From Mycoplasma sp. CAG:956 (lineage in GTDB: Bacteria; Bacillota_I; Bacilli_A; RF39; UBA660), in NCBI GenBank assembly GCA_000433475.1, contig HF993090.1, forward strand, positions 25,129-54,442: 29,314 bases of DNA. The letters are read 5' to 3'. The translations under genes were made by a program, and so were the position numbers. The notes under the pieces were generated by a model. That model was not told the DNA's origin. It saw only the letters and a program-made list of their open reading frames with translations, and searched no databases. Positions 1 to 6,533 of this stretch are shown piece by piece; within the stretch, counting starts at the first letter, position 1, and the number at the start of each line of letters is the position of its first letter.

Positions 1-96
1 CTAGGGAAAGAATTTGTGGCATTCTTAGATAAAAGATGTAATGCTATATGTTTTAATTTATTGAATCATGATTATATAAATAATATATCTATATAA
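1..96 (+). CDS. 3' end of an unidentified protein (partial)
   Basis: An open frame enters from the left edge and runs 31 codons to TAA at 94-96, with a second in-frame TAA directly after it. The visible end reads LGKEFVAFLDKRCNAICFNL and continues for eleven residues. A strong hairpin terminator follows about 45 bp downstream, which supports a real plus-strand gene ending here. The fragment is too short to assign a family, and a chance open frame is possible in such AT-rich DNA. Confidence 0.35.
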   Translation, partial: LGKEFVAFLDKRCNAICFNLLNHDYINNISI

Positions 97-140
97 TAAG
101 AATAAATTTTGTTTTAGAAAGAAGAAATTATTGTAAGAAA

Positions 141-170
141 AAAATGGTGAGTTTTAATTCACCATTTTTA
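141..170. terminator. Rho-independent terminator, probably bidirectional
   Basis: A perfect 10-bp inverted repeat, AAAATGGTGA at 141-150 and TCACCATTTT at 159-168, surrounds an 8-nt loop and runs into T residues on the plus strand. A run of A precedes it, so it can also work on the minus strand. It closes the partial plus-strand gene at the left edge. Confidence 0.7.
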
Positions 171-220
171 TAAAGTTTAGAATAGAATATTATTATATGA
201 AGAAAGATTGGATTTACAAT

Positions 221-243
221 AAAAAAACAGTCTAGAAGACTGT
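221..243 (-). terminator. Terminator of tRNA-Asn
   Basis: Read on the minus strand, ACAGTCT, a 3-nt loop and AGACTGT (arms 227-233 and 237-243) are followed by seven T residues. It lies 12 nt past the CCA end of the tRNA, so the tRNA is a single-gene transcript. Confidence 0.8.
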
Positions 244-255
244 AATTAACATAAA

Positions 256-331
256 TGGCGCCTGATGTAGGACTCGAACCTACGACCTAACGGTTAACAG
301 CCGTGCGCTCTACCGACTGAGCTAATCAGGC
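256..331 (-). tRNA. tRNA-Asn (anticodon GTT), CCA encoded
   Basis: The minus strand folds as a complete cloverleaf. The acceptor is GCCTGAT paired with ATCAGGC, the D arm is GCTC/GAGC, the anticodon loop is CTGTTAA with anticodon GTT, the variable loop is AGGTC, and the T arm is GTAGG-TTCGAGT-CCTAC. The discriminator is G and CCA is encoded at 256-258. The anticodon stem has four good pairs (ACGG/CCGT) and an unpaired C-T at position 27-43. The loop and arms match Bacillus-type tRNA-Asn. Confidence 0.96.
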
Positions 332-346
332 ATCAATTACTAGTTA

Positions 347-375
347 ATTGTATCCCAGATAGGCTAATAAGTCAA
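347..375 (-). promoter_or_regulatory. Promoter of tRNA-Asn
   Basis: On the minus strand TTGACT (370-375) and TACAAT (347-352) are separated by exactly 17 nt, a near-consensus sigma-A promoter. The -10 lies 15 nt from the mature 5' end of the tRNA. Confidence 0.75.
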
Positions 376-423
376 TACAAAATAACTAGTTTTTGTAATT
401 TTTTTTTTAAAGCAGCTTTAAAT

Positions 424-822
424 TCACGAAATGATAACTTTTGGAACAGAAATATAACCTTTGAAGTCATTTTTAGTTTTATTTAAGACAAGAAAGTTAG
501 CTTTTTCAATAGAAGTTGTAAGACAATCATTGGTTCTATTAATATTAATATTAGCAAATGTAGTAAAAAGAGAAGTTCTAATAATGTCTGCACGCATATT
601 ACTAGAATAGTCTTTAGAAGAACTAATGATTTTTAAACTATCAGGATTTATTGTATTAAAACTTAAAACAGCTATAATTTTATCAGAAATATTATCACTT
701 CTATATAAAGTATCATCAGTAATTCTTACTTCATAATTAACATCATCTGTTGTTTTACTTTCAACTTTAATTGTCATCGCACCATAATTAATTTTATTAG
801 TTTTATGTTTACTAGATTTCAA
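424..822 (-). CDS. Hypothetical protein, 132 aa
   Basis: I do not recognise this family. The protein is hydrophilic, rich in Asn, Ser, Thr and Lys, has no signal peptide or membrane segment, and alternates short hydrophobic stretches (TIKVES, YEVRITDD, IIAVLSF, ANFLVLN, GYISVPKVII) in a way that suggests a small beta-rich fold. The start is TTG at 820-822. It is favoured because an excellent ribosome site, AAGGAGGGG, lies 6-7 nt upstream and a promoter lies behind that. The next possible start, at codon 16, has neither. The gene is transcribed divergently from the AAA+ ATPase gene, with which it shares a promoter region, so the two may be co-regulated. Confidence 0.65.
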   Translation of the reverse strand: MKSSKHKTNKINYGAMTIKVESKTTDDVNYEVRITDDTLYRSDNISDKIIAVLSFNTINPDSLKIISSSKDYSSNMRADIIRTSLFTTFANININRTNDCLTTSIEKANFLVLNKTKNDFKGYISVPKVIIS

Positions 823-849
823 AATTGTCCCCTCCTTTTTGGAATTATT

Positions 850-878
850 ATTTTATCAAAATTAATTTTGATTGTCTA
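850..878 (-). promoter_or_regulatory. Promoter of the 132-aa hypothetical gene
   Basis: On the minus strand TAGACA (873-878) and TAAAAT (850-855) are 17 nt apart. The -35 hexamer overlaps the -35 of the divergent plus-strand promoter. Confidence 0.55.
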
Positions 879-900
879 GTCTTTAGTTTTCTTGTATAAT
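872..900 (+). promoter_or_regulatory. Promoter of the AAA+ ATPase gene
   Basis: TTGTCT (872-877) and a perfect TATAAT (895-900) are 17 nt apart. Transcription should start near 907. This rules out translation from the upstream TTG at 892 and places the start at ATG 919. Confidence 0.65.
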
Positions 901-918
901 ATTTTTGGTGAATTAAAT

Positions 919-1845
919 ATGGAAGAAAAAAATATAAGTTTTTTAGAAAGATATGCAGAAAATTTAGTGGCAAGAGATTATATAACTGATCCTGCTATTG
1001 GTCGTGAAGAAGAGATTAAACAAATGATATTAACTCTTTTAACCCCAGAAAAATCACCATTACTAGTTGGTAAACCTGGTATTGGTAAAACAGCGATAGT
1101 TGAAGGACTTGCTTATCGTATTAAAAATAATATGGTTCCTAATGCTTTGTTTGGTTATGATTTATATAAGCTTAATGCTTCATCTATTATTGGGGATTAT
1201 GATATTGCTGGTCAAAAAGAGACAAGAGTTGATGTCTTAATTAAAGAACTTGCAAAACGTGAAAAGACTATTGTATTTATTGATGAGACTCATTTACTTA
1301 TTAAGGGCAATGATACAACAACAGGTATGGATTTAGCTAATATTTTTAAAGCTGGACTTGACCGTGGGGAAATTAAGATGATTGGTGCTACTACTACTGA
1401 GGAATATGAACAATACATTATAAGAGATAGGGCTTTTTTAAGAAGATTTCAAAAAGTAGAAGTAAAGGAAGCCGATAGAGATACAACTATTAAAATTTTA
1501 ATGGGAACTTTACCTAAAATAGAAAAACAAATGCATTTAGTTATGCCTTATACAGATTTTATTAAAGAAAAAATATTTGCTTTTATTGTTGATATGACAG
1601 ATGAGTATAAAAGAATATATGAAATTTCCTCAAGATATCCAGATATTTGTTTAACTATTATTTCTAATGCTTTTAGTTATGCTTTATTTGATAATGTAAA
1701 AGAAGTAAGATTAAAACACATATATGAAGCTATTTGTAATACAAAAAGTGTTTATGAAGATTCGCTAAGAAAAGATATAGAAAAGTTTAAAGTAGAGTTT
1801 AAAGATATTGCTTTAGAAGAAGGTTTAGATTTTAATAATATTTAA
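919..1845 (+). CDS. Single-domain ClpA/ClpB-type AAA+ ATPase
   Basis: This 308-aa protein corresponds to the first AAA+ module (D1) of Clp/Hsp100 unfoldases. Visible motifs, numbered from ATG 919, are: a family-typical entry DPAIGREEEI (24-33), Walker A GKPGIGKT (51-58), Walker B IVFIDE (118-123), sensor-1 IGATTTEEY (155-163) and an arginine-finger region RDRAFLRRF (169-177). The stretch KLNASSIIGDYDIAGQKETR aligns with the ClpB pore-loop region, but the usual GAKYRGEFE is altered. The Clp N-domain, middle domain and second AAA+ module are missing, and the gene ends cleanly at a terminator, so it looks like a stable short family rather than a broken gene. Translation starts at 919 behind a weak GGTGA. 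The substrate is unknown. It could be a remodelling ATPase or an adaptor-like relic. Confidence 0.8.
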   Translation: MEEKNISFLERYAENLVARDYITDPAIGREEEIKQMILTLLTPEKSPLLVGKPGIGKTAIVEGLAYRIKNNMVPNALFGYDLYKLNASSIIGDYDIAGQKETRVDVLIKELAKREKTIVFIDETHLLIKGNDTTTGMDLANIFKAGLDRGEIKMIGATTTEEYEQYIIRDRAFLRRFQKVEVKEADRDTTIKILMGTLPKIEKQMHLVMPYTDFIKEKIFAFIVDMTDEYKRIYEISSRYPDICLTIISNAFSYALFDNVKEVRLKHIYEAICNTKSVYEDSLRKDIEKFKVEFKDIALEEGLDFNNI

Positions 1846-1852
1846 GATAATA

Positions 1853-1892
1853 ATAAAAAACTGATTACAAAATATCGTAATCAGTTTTTTTG
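1853..1892. terminator. Bidirectional terminator between convergent genes
   Basis: CTGATTAC (1861-1868) and GTAATCAG (1877-1884) form a perfect 8-bp stem. It is flanked by a run of A on the left and T7 on the right, so it serves both the AAA+ gene and the convergent pilus-type ATPase. The stop codon of the minus-strand gene lies inside the stem. Confidence 0.8.
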
Positions 1893-3526
1893 GAATTATT
1901 TATATTTTCTAAAGTAGGTAAGGGCTTAGAATTATTTAAAGTTTTTTCTGTAGGGGAAGGGGTTACATCGGTTAGCAATTTTTTCTCTGGCTTAGACGGA
2001 AGTGTATTTAATTCTTCTGTTTTTTGAACCCCAGGATTAGAACCTAAAGTTTCTTCAGATTGGTTTAAAGTTTCAGCAACTTTAGTATCCTTATTATTTA
2101 GTGGCAAGGTATCGGTTGGAGTTGTTCCTAAAACTTCGGTTAAATTACCAGTTATATTATTTAATACGTTAGCATCTTCTTCTTCTTTTTTCTTAGTTTT
2201 ACCTAGTAAGGCATCTTTAAGTTCTTGCTCATCTTCACCAAAGTCAGATTCAACATCAATAATTTGAACAATTTCATCGAAAGTGGTGTCGCCACTAACA
2301 ACTTTTTCTAAACCATCTTGAAGTAGGGTAACAGTATGACCTTTTTCATAAACCATTTTACGTAAATGTTCTTTAGATGCATTATTAACGATGGCATCAC
2401 GAACATCTTGGTTTAACATTAAGACTTCATGAACAGCAATACGACCAATAAAACCATTGATGCAATGTTTGCAGCCAACAGCTTCATATACTTCCTTAAC
2501 ATCTAGTCCTAAAGCTAATTTAAAGACTGTTTTTTCATAGTCAGTAACAGGACGTGCTTTACGACATTTAGGACATAATTTTTTAGCAAGTCTTTGGGCA
2601 ATAACACCAGTAAGGGCAGAACCTAAAAGGTAACGTTCAACATCCATATCAAGTAGACGTTCGATAGTATTTAAGGCATTGTTGGTGTGTAGTGTTGATA
2701 AAACTAAGTGACCGGTGATTGAGGCACGAACGGCAATACGGGCAGTTTCATCATCACGAATTTCTCCAATCATTATAACATCGGGGTCCTGACGTAAGAT
2801 ACTACGTAAGGCAGCTGCAAAGGTAAGCCCAATTTCACTCATAACTTGAACCTGATTTAGACCAGGCATTTTCATTTCGACTGGATCTTCAACGGTAATA
2901 ATATTGGTATCAACACGATTTAGTTTTTGAAGCATGGAATAAACGGTTGTTGATTTACCAGAACCAGTAGCACCAGTAACTAAAATAATACCGTTTGGGA
3001 CACCTATCATACGCATAACTTTATCATAATTGATTTTTGATAAACCAATGGTATCAAGACCAGCCATACTTCTTGAGTAGTCTAAAATACGGATAACTAT
3101 TTTTTCGCCATCAACTATTGGCAGAGCAGAAACACGCATATCAAGAGGAGCATCATTATGAGTCATTTTGATAGCGCCATCTTGAGGAAGACGGGTTTCA
3201 GTAATGTTCATACCAGAAATGATTTTAATACGAGTCGTTAAGTTCTTTTTAACACTAGCTGGAACTTTAGCATATAAAATCAAGTCACCATCGACACGAA
3301 TACGAACATTTAAAATATCAGGAGTCGGATCAAAGTGAATATCGGATGCTCTTTTTTCAACGGCATCATTAATCATTTGATTAACTAAATCAACAATAGG
3401 AATTTTATCATACTCAAATTCTGTAAAAACAGTATTTACTTTAGTAGTTGCTTCTTCTTGTGTAAAATTTAATTTACCGTCGTCACCAACGTCAACAACG
3501 GTATTTGTCTTATTATTTGTATCCAT
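1865..3526 (-). CDS. GspE/PilB-family secretion or pilus assembly ATPase
   Basis: This 553-aa protein belongs to the hexameric ATPases that power type IV pilus or type II-like pseudopilus assembly at the inner face of the membrane. Visible features are: an N-terminal fold with SDIHFDP (61-67) and RVDGDL (77-82), Walker A GATGSGKST (185-193), the Asp box TVEDPVE (211-217), Walker B DPDVIMIGEIRDDET (247-261), the His box TGHLVLSTLHTNNA (271-284), and two zinc-binding CxxC pairs (318-321 and 352-355). The extra N-terminal GspE_N domain of longer family members is absent. Residues from about 430 on form an acidic, then Asn/Thr/Pro/Lys-rich disordered tail, longer than usual. ATG 3524-3526 follows AAAGGAT. 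No pilin, PilC, PilD or PilM gene lies nearby, so the rest of the machine must be elsewhere. The ATPase assignment is secure, the exact system is not. Confidence 0.93.
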   Translation of the reverse strand: MDTNNKTNTVVDVGDDGKLNFTQEEATTKVNTVFTEFEYDKIPIVDLVNQMINDAVEKRASDIHFDPTPDILNVRIRVDGDLILYAKVPASVKKNLTTRIKIISGMNITETRLPQDGAIKMTHNDAPLDMRVSALPIVDGEKIVIRILDYSRSMAGLDTIGLSKINYDKVMRMIGVPNGIILVTGATGSGKSTTVYSMLQKLNRVDTNIITVEDPVEMKMPGLNQVQVMSEIGLTFAAALRSILRQDPDVIMIGEIRDDETARIAVRASITGHLVLSTLHTNNALNTIERLLDMDVERYLLGSALTGVIAQRLAKKLCPKCRKARPVTDYEKTVFKLALGLDVKEVYEAVGCKHCINGFIGRIAVHEVLMLNQDVRDAIVNNASKEHLRKMVYEKGHTVTLLQDGLEKVVSGDTTFDEIVQIIDVESDFGEDEQELKDALLGKTKKKEEEDANVLNNITGNLTEVLGTTPTDTLPLNNKDTKVAETLNQSEETLGSNPGVQKTEELNTLPSKPEKKLLTDVTPSPTEKTLNNSKPLPTLENINNSKKTDYDIL

Positions 3527-3555
3527 AGTACCAATCCTTTATTCTAACTATTAAA

Positions 3556-3584
3556 ATTATACTATAAAATTAGTTTTCTTACAA
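3556..3584 (-). promoter_or_regulatory. Promoter of the GspE/PilB-type gene
   Basis: On the minus strand TTGTAA (3579-3584) and TATAAT (3556-3561) are 17 nt apart, 30 nt from the start codon. Confidence 0.65.
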
Positions 3585-3675
3585 TTTATTTTAATATTTT
3601 TCTATTTGTCTTGTTACTATTTTCCATAATCACTTAACATGAAAAATTAACTTTTAGAAAAATAAATATTTGTAA

Positions 3676-3940
3676 AATAAGCATCAAATCAAAAAGAAGA
3701 TTGTAAATTTTAGAGAAAATATTGCTCTATATACTAAATATAGCAATGAAGAAATGGTATTTAATACTAGATTAGCTAATGCTACCGAAGCACTGAATAA
3801 TTTGGAAAAGAACTAGATTTAAAGGAAACCCAAATTGATATTGCTAAAAATTTTATTAAGATAATTTAACTAATGAACAGATTTCTAAAGGTACTGGTTT
3901 TACTTTAGAAAAGATAGAAGCTTTAAGAAAAGAAAAATAA
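3676..3940 (+). pseudogene. Frameshifted gene remnant, perhaps the C-terminus of an Rpn/PD-(D/E)XK transposase-like protein
   Basis: This otherwise empty stretch contains coherent but broken coding sequence. One frame reads NFRENIALYTKYSNEEMVFN from about 3709 and continues to a stop near 3816. A second frame gives KELDLKETQIDIAKNFIK (about 3807-3860). The last frame gives DNLTNEQISKGTGFTLEKIE and ends at TAA 3938-3940. Two one-base frame changes join the pieces, the last one at 3860 where a single missing G would restore the reading. The ending 'AKN-FIK-DNLTNEQISKGTGFTLEKIEAL' is typical of the C-terminal tail of Rpn/PD-(D/E)XK nuclease-family putative transposases. That identity is inference from memory of the family. 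No terminal repeats are visible. Confidence 0.45.
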
Positions 3941-3963
3941 TATTTTAAAAACATAATTTTAAG

Positions 3964-4012
3964 AAAGAAGTGTAATAATTATTTAAAAAAGATAGTTATA
4001 CACTTCTTTTTT
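3964..4012 (+). terminator. Terminator of the decayed gene
   Basis: AAAGAAGTGTA (3964-3974) pairs perfectly over 11 bp with TACACTTCTTT (3999-4009) around a 24-nt loop and ends in a T-run. It sits just past the remnant and marks where the former transcript ended. Confidence 0.6.
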
Positions 4013-4022
4013 CTGAAAGTTA

Positions 4023-4050
4023 TTGACAATTATAAAAGAAATGATAGAAT
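4023..4050 (+). promoter_or_regulatory. Promoter of the paralogue operon
   Basis: A perfect TTGACA (4023-4028) and TAGAAT (4045-4050) are 16 nt apart. It leaves a leader of about 105 nt before the ATG at 4163. That leader contains the palindrome ACTACTAGTAGT (4073-4084), an orphan GGGAGG at 4103-4108 with no start codon after it, and the alternative pairing TTACTAC (4071-4077) with GTAGTAA (4108-4114). Confidence 0.6.
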
Positions 4051-4162
4051 AAAAAGCCCTAGAAAAAAGTTTACTACTAGTAGTTTTTGATTATTGGCTA
4101 TTGGGAGGTAGTAATAATTATTTAAAATTTAAAAAAATTAATAATAAGAAGGAAAGATAAGA

Positions 4163-5269
4163 ATGGAATATAAAATACCTAAAAGTACAATAAGAAGTTT
4201 TATAAATGTTTTAAAAGATATGAAAATAAATTTAGAGGCTATTAAAAAAGAAACTTTAAAAGATAAAAAAGAAGTAGAAATGGATTTTTTTATTAGTGAA
4301 AATAAGGATAAGAAAAGAGAACAGGATGATAAGGTTAAGTTTCAATTATACAGTCTAGTTTTAAATATTATTAATAGATTAGAAATAACTATTGATAAAT
4401 TAATTGTTTCTTATACACGAGGTAAGTTAGAAGAATATATTCCTTTATTTGATGTTATTGTAGCAGGGTTAGATACGCAAAATGACTTTGTTATAATGAT
4501 ACTTTTAGATGTTATAAAACATAATGCTAAGTTTAATAAAGATAAGCATAATGAGTCTTTAGAAAAAGTGATGGCATCTTTAGTATGTAATTATCAAATC
4601 AAAGGTGATGATCCTTTTACTAAAAAGGAAAATAAAGAATGCTTTTTAGAAGCTTATCGTAAATATTTAGAAAAAGGTTATCAAGTAATTGCCTATTTAA
4701 ATGGTTTTATTGATAAAACTAAAAAACAAGAAAAACAAGTAAAATTTATGCAAGATAGCTTAGAGAGTTTACCTCATAGTTATGAAATATATATTAAAAA
4801 GGTTTCTGAAAAGAAAGAGTATGTTCCTAATAATAGCCCAATTTTTACGGAAAGTAACGAGGTTAAATATTATCTTGATGGTGGTAAGGTGTTACATATG
4901 TGTGATCCAAAAGAGTTTAATGACCTTTTAATCAAAAATGGTTACAGCACTAATGCTAGATATAGTATGGTAGGTAAAATGATTAAAGAAATAAGTTGTT
5001 TTGAAGATAAAGAACTTAAGAATAAATTAGTTGGCGATACTTTTAGAAAATTAGGTCAGGAATATCAAGAAAAATGGGAATATGTGTGTAAAAAAGCCAT
5101 TTATTGTCCAAGGGATATATTAAAAGATATTTATGATTATTTTTATATGATACCTGGAGTTGATTTAGGATATGGTTATACTAATGATGATATATATAAT
5201 ATGATGATTATAGAACTTCTTGATGTTTATGATCGTCTTAAAGAAACAAGTTTAAAAAGGGATAAATAG
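4163..5269 (+). CDS. Unrecognised helical protein, paralogue A (368 aa)
   Basis: I do not recognise this family. The protein is charged, Lys/Glu/Asp-rich and mostly helical in character, with no signal peptide or membrane segment. It shares its beginning (EYKIPKSTIRSF, compare KYVIPNYAIKDF) and especially its last ~140 residues with the next gene. Conserved points in that C-terminal domain are E-K-YYLDGG-VLHMCDP-F--LL--NGYS-NAR, the stretch around YQEKWEYV, and the ending D-YDYFYMIPG---GYGYT. The middle is poorly conserved between the two. ATG 4163 follows AAGGAAAG at good spacing. Nine bases separate it from paralogue B, so the two are co-transcribed. Function is unknown, and the tandem duplication with divergent middles suggests partners or alternative specificities. 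Confidence 0.85.
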   Translation: MEYKIPKSTIRSFINVLKDMKINLEAIKKETLKDKKEVEMDFFISENKDKKREQDDKVKFQLYSLVLNIINRLEITIDKLIVSYTRGKLEEYIPLFDVIVAGLDTQNDFVIMILLDVIKHNAKFNKDKHNESLEKVMASLVCNYQIKGDDPFTKKENKECFLEAYRKYLEKGYQVIAYLNGFIDKTKKQEKQVKFMQDSLESLPHSYEIYIKKVSEKKEYVPNNSPIFTESNEVKYYLDGGKVLHMCDPKEFNDLLIKNGYSTNARYSMVGKMIKEISCFEDKELKNKLVGDTFRKLGQEYQEKWEYVCKKAIYCPRDILKDIYDYFYMIPGVDLGYGYTNDDIYNMMIIELLDVYDRLKETSLKRDK

Positions 5270-5278
5270 GAGGAAAAA

Positions 5279-6487
5279 ATGAAATACGTTATACCCAATT
5301 ATGCTATAAAAGATTTTAGAAGGAATTTAGATTTAACTATTAAATGTTTTGATTTAATGCAATTAAGGTTAAATAATACTATTGGTATCTTAGAACTTAC
5401 TTATACGGGGAGTTTAAAGGATGATGCTTTGATTGAAATACAATCACACTATTTAGATTTAGTCAAATTAACTATTAAGACTTTACAAACATTAAAAAAG
5501 GATGTTGGTAAAATTAATACTAAAAAGATGGATTATCCAACATTTTTCTCTTTTGCAGCTTTGATTTGTCCAACTAATCAAGATAGTAATATGATTATTT
5601 TAAAGATTATTAGTGATACTGTTTTGGCAAGAGAAGACCAAAGAAAGATGCTTAAAGGTAAAAGTGAAATTTATGATGTTGCTAGTGAGTTGGAAAATGA
5701 AATTGCTAAGTCTTTAGATGGTTTAGTTATTAAGCCAGAAAGATTAGAAAAGTTAAAAGAAGCTTATGCAGAATATATAAAACAAAGTATGGATGCTGTA
5801 AGTTTATTTGCTGATGTAGTATGGAAAGATACTCATGAACACGATGAATTTATAAATAATTTAGGAGTTATGGTAGATGCTAGTAAAGATGCTATGCAAG
5901 ATTATGTAGATAAGTTTTATAGTGAATATCAACATGATTTAGAAGTAATGGAAGAAGAACAAGAAGTTAAAAAAGAAGCTACACCTTCTAAGGCTTTAGC
6001 TTATACCGAGGTAAGTGAATTAAAACAGTATATTTATGGTGGCATCGTTCTTCATTTATGTGCACCAAGAACTTTCGATGAATTACTTAAAAGAAATGGT
6101 TATAGCGATAATGCTAGAATGAGTTTAGGAAAACAAATGAAAAATGCCATTTTATGGGCTCCTTGTGAAGAAGTAAATGCTTTAATTGGTAATTATTTGG
6201 CTAGTATTGATGTTAGGTATCAAGAAATGTGGAATTATTTATTAGAACAAGATGAAGTTTTAAAACAAGTTTATTTAGGCGATATTAGAAAATATTTTTA
6301 TGCCTTACCAGAATTAGGGGAAGGATATGGCTATACTAAAGAAGACTTTGATTACTTTATGATAGATGCTCTAAAGAGTAATTATTACTTAGCTAAAAAA
6401 CATAGTAAGGCTCTTGTTTTACTTAAAAATGGTAAAATTAATGAAAAATATGGTAAAACCGCTAAAAAATTTAAAAAAATTAACTGA
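5279..6487 (+). CDS. Unrecognised helical protein, paralogue B (402 aa)
   Basis: This is the tandem paralogue of the gene before it, with the same kind of opening and the same C-terminal domain: YIYGGIVLHLCAPRTFDELL, then RNGYSDNARMSLGKQMK, YQEMWNYL, and IRKYFYALPELGEGYGYTKE. It carries an extra basic tail (KNGKINEKYGKTAKKFKKIN). The start is unambiguous, with AGGAGG 6 nt before ATG 5279. No catalytic motif can be named, and the family is unrecognised. The conserved GG-VLH-C and GYGYT motifs would be the places to look for a binding site. Confidence 0.85.
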   Translation: MKYVIPNYAIKDFRRNLDLTIKCFDLMQLRLNNTIGILELTYTGSLKDDALIEIQSHYLDLVKLTIKTLQTLKKDVGKINTKKMDYPTFFSFAALICPTNQDSNMIILKIISDTVLAREDQRKMLKGKSEIYDVASELENEIAKSLDGLVIKPERLEKLKEAYAEYIKQSMDAVSLFADVVWKDTHEHDEFINNLGVMVDASKDAMQDYVDKFYSEYQHDLEVMEEEQEVKKEATPSKALAYTEVSELKQYIYGGIVLHLCAPRTFDELLKRNGYSDNARMSLGKQMKNAILWAPCEEVNALIGNYLASIDVRYQEMWNYLLEQDEVLKQVYLGDIRKYFYALPELGEGYGYTKEDFDYFMIDALKSNYYLAKKHSKALVLLKNGKINEKYGKTAKKFKKIN

Positions 6488-6513
6488 TAATTTAAAATTT
6501 GTGCTAATATAAT
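6484..6513 (+). promoter_or_regulatory. Possible promoter of the 409-aa gene
   Basis: A perfect TATAAT lies at 6508-6513 with a weak CTGATA (6484-6489) 18 nt upstream. It overlaps the end of paralogue B, so this gene may have both read-through and its own transcript. Confidence 0.4.
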
Positions 6514-6533
6514 TTATACGAGAGGTGATTTAG

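Noticed and set aside
407..421. TTAAAG-CAG-CTTTAA hairpin as terminator of the 132-aa gene
   Set aside because: The T-run lies on the wrong side for the minus-strand gene: the minus strand continues with A residues. The stem is also all A/T except one pair.
892..918. Upstream TTG start for the AAA+ ATPase
   Set aside because: The TTG lies inside the promoter, directly before the TATAAT at 895-900, and upstream of the expected transcription start, so ATG 919 is used.
4071..4114. Leader peptide behind the orphan GGGAGG at 4103-4108
   Set aside because: No start codon follows at a usable distance, and the sequence runs into TAG/TAA codons, so no peptide is encoded.
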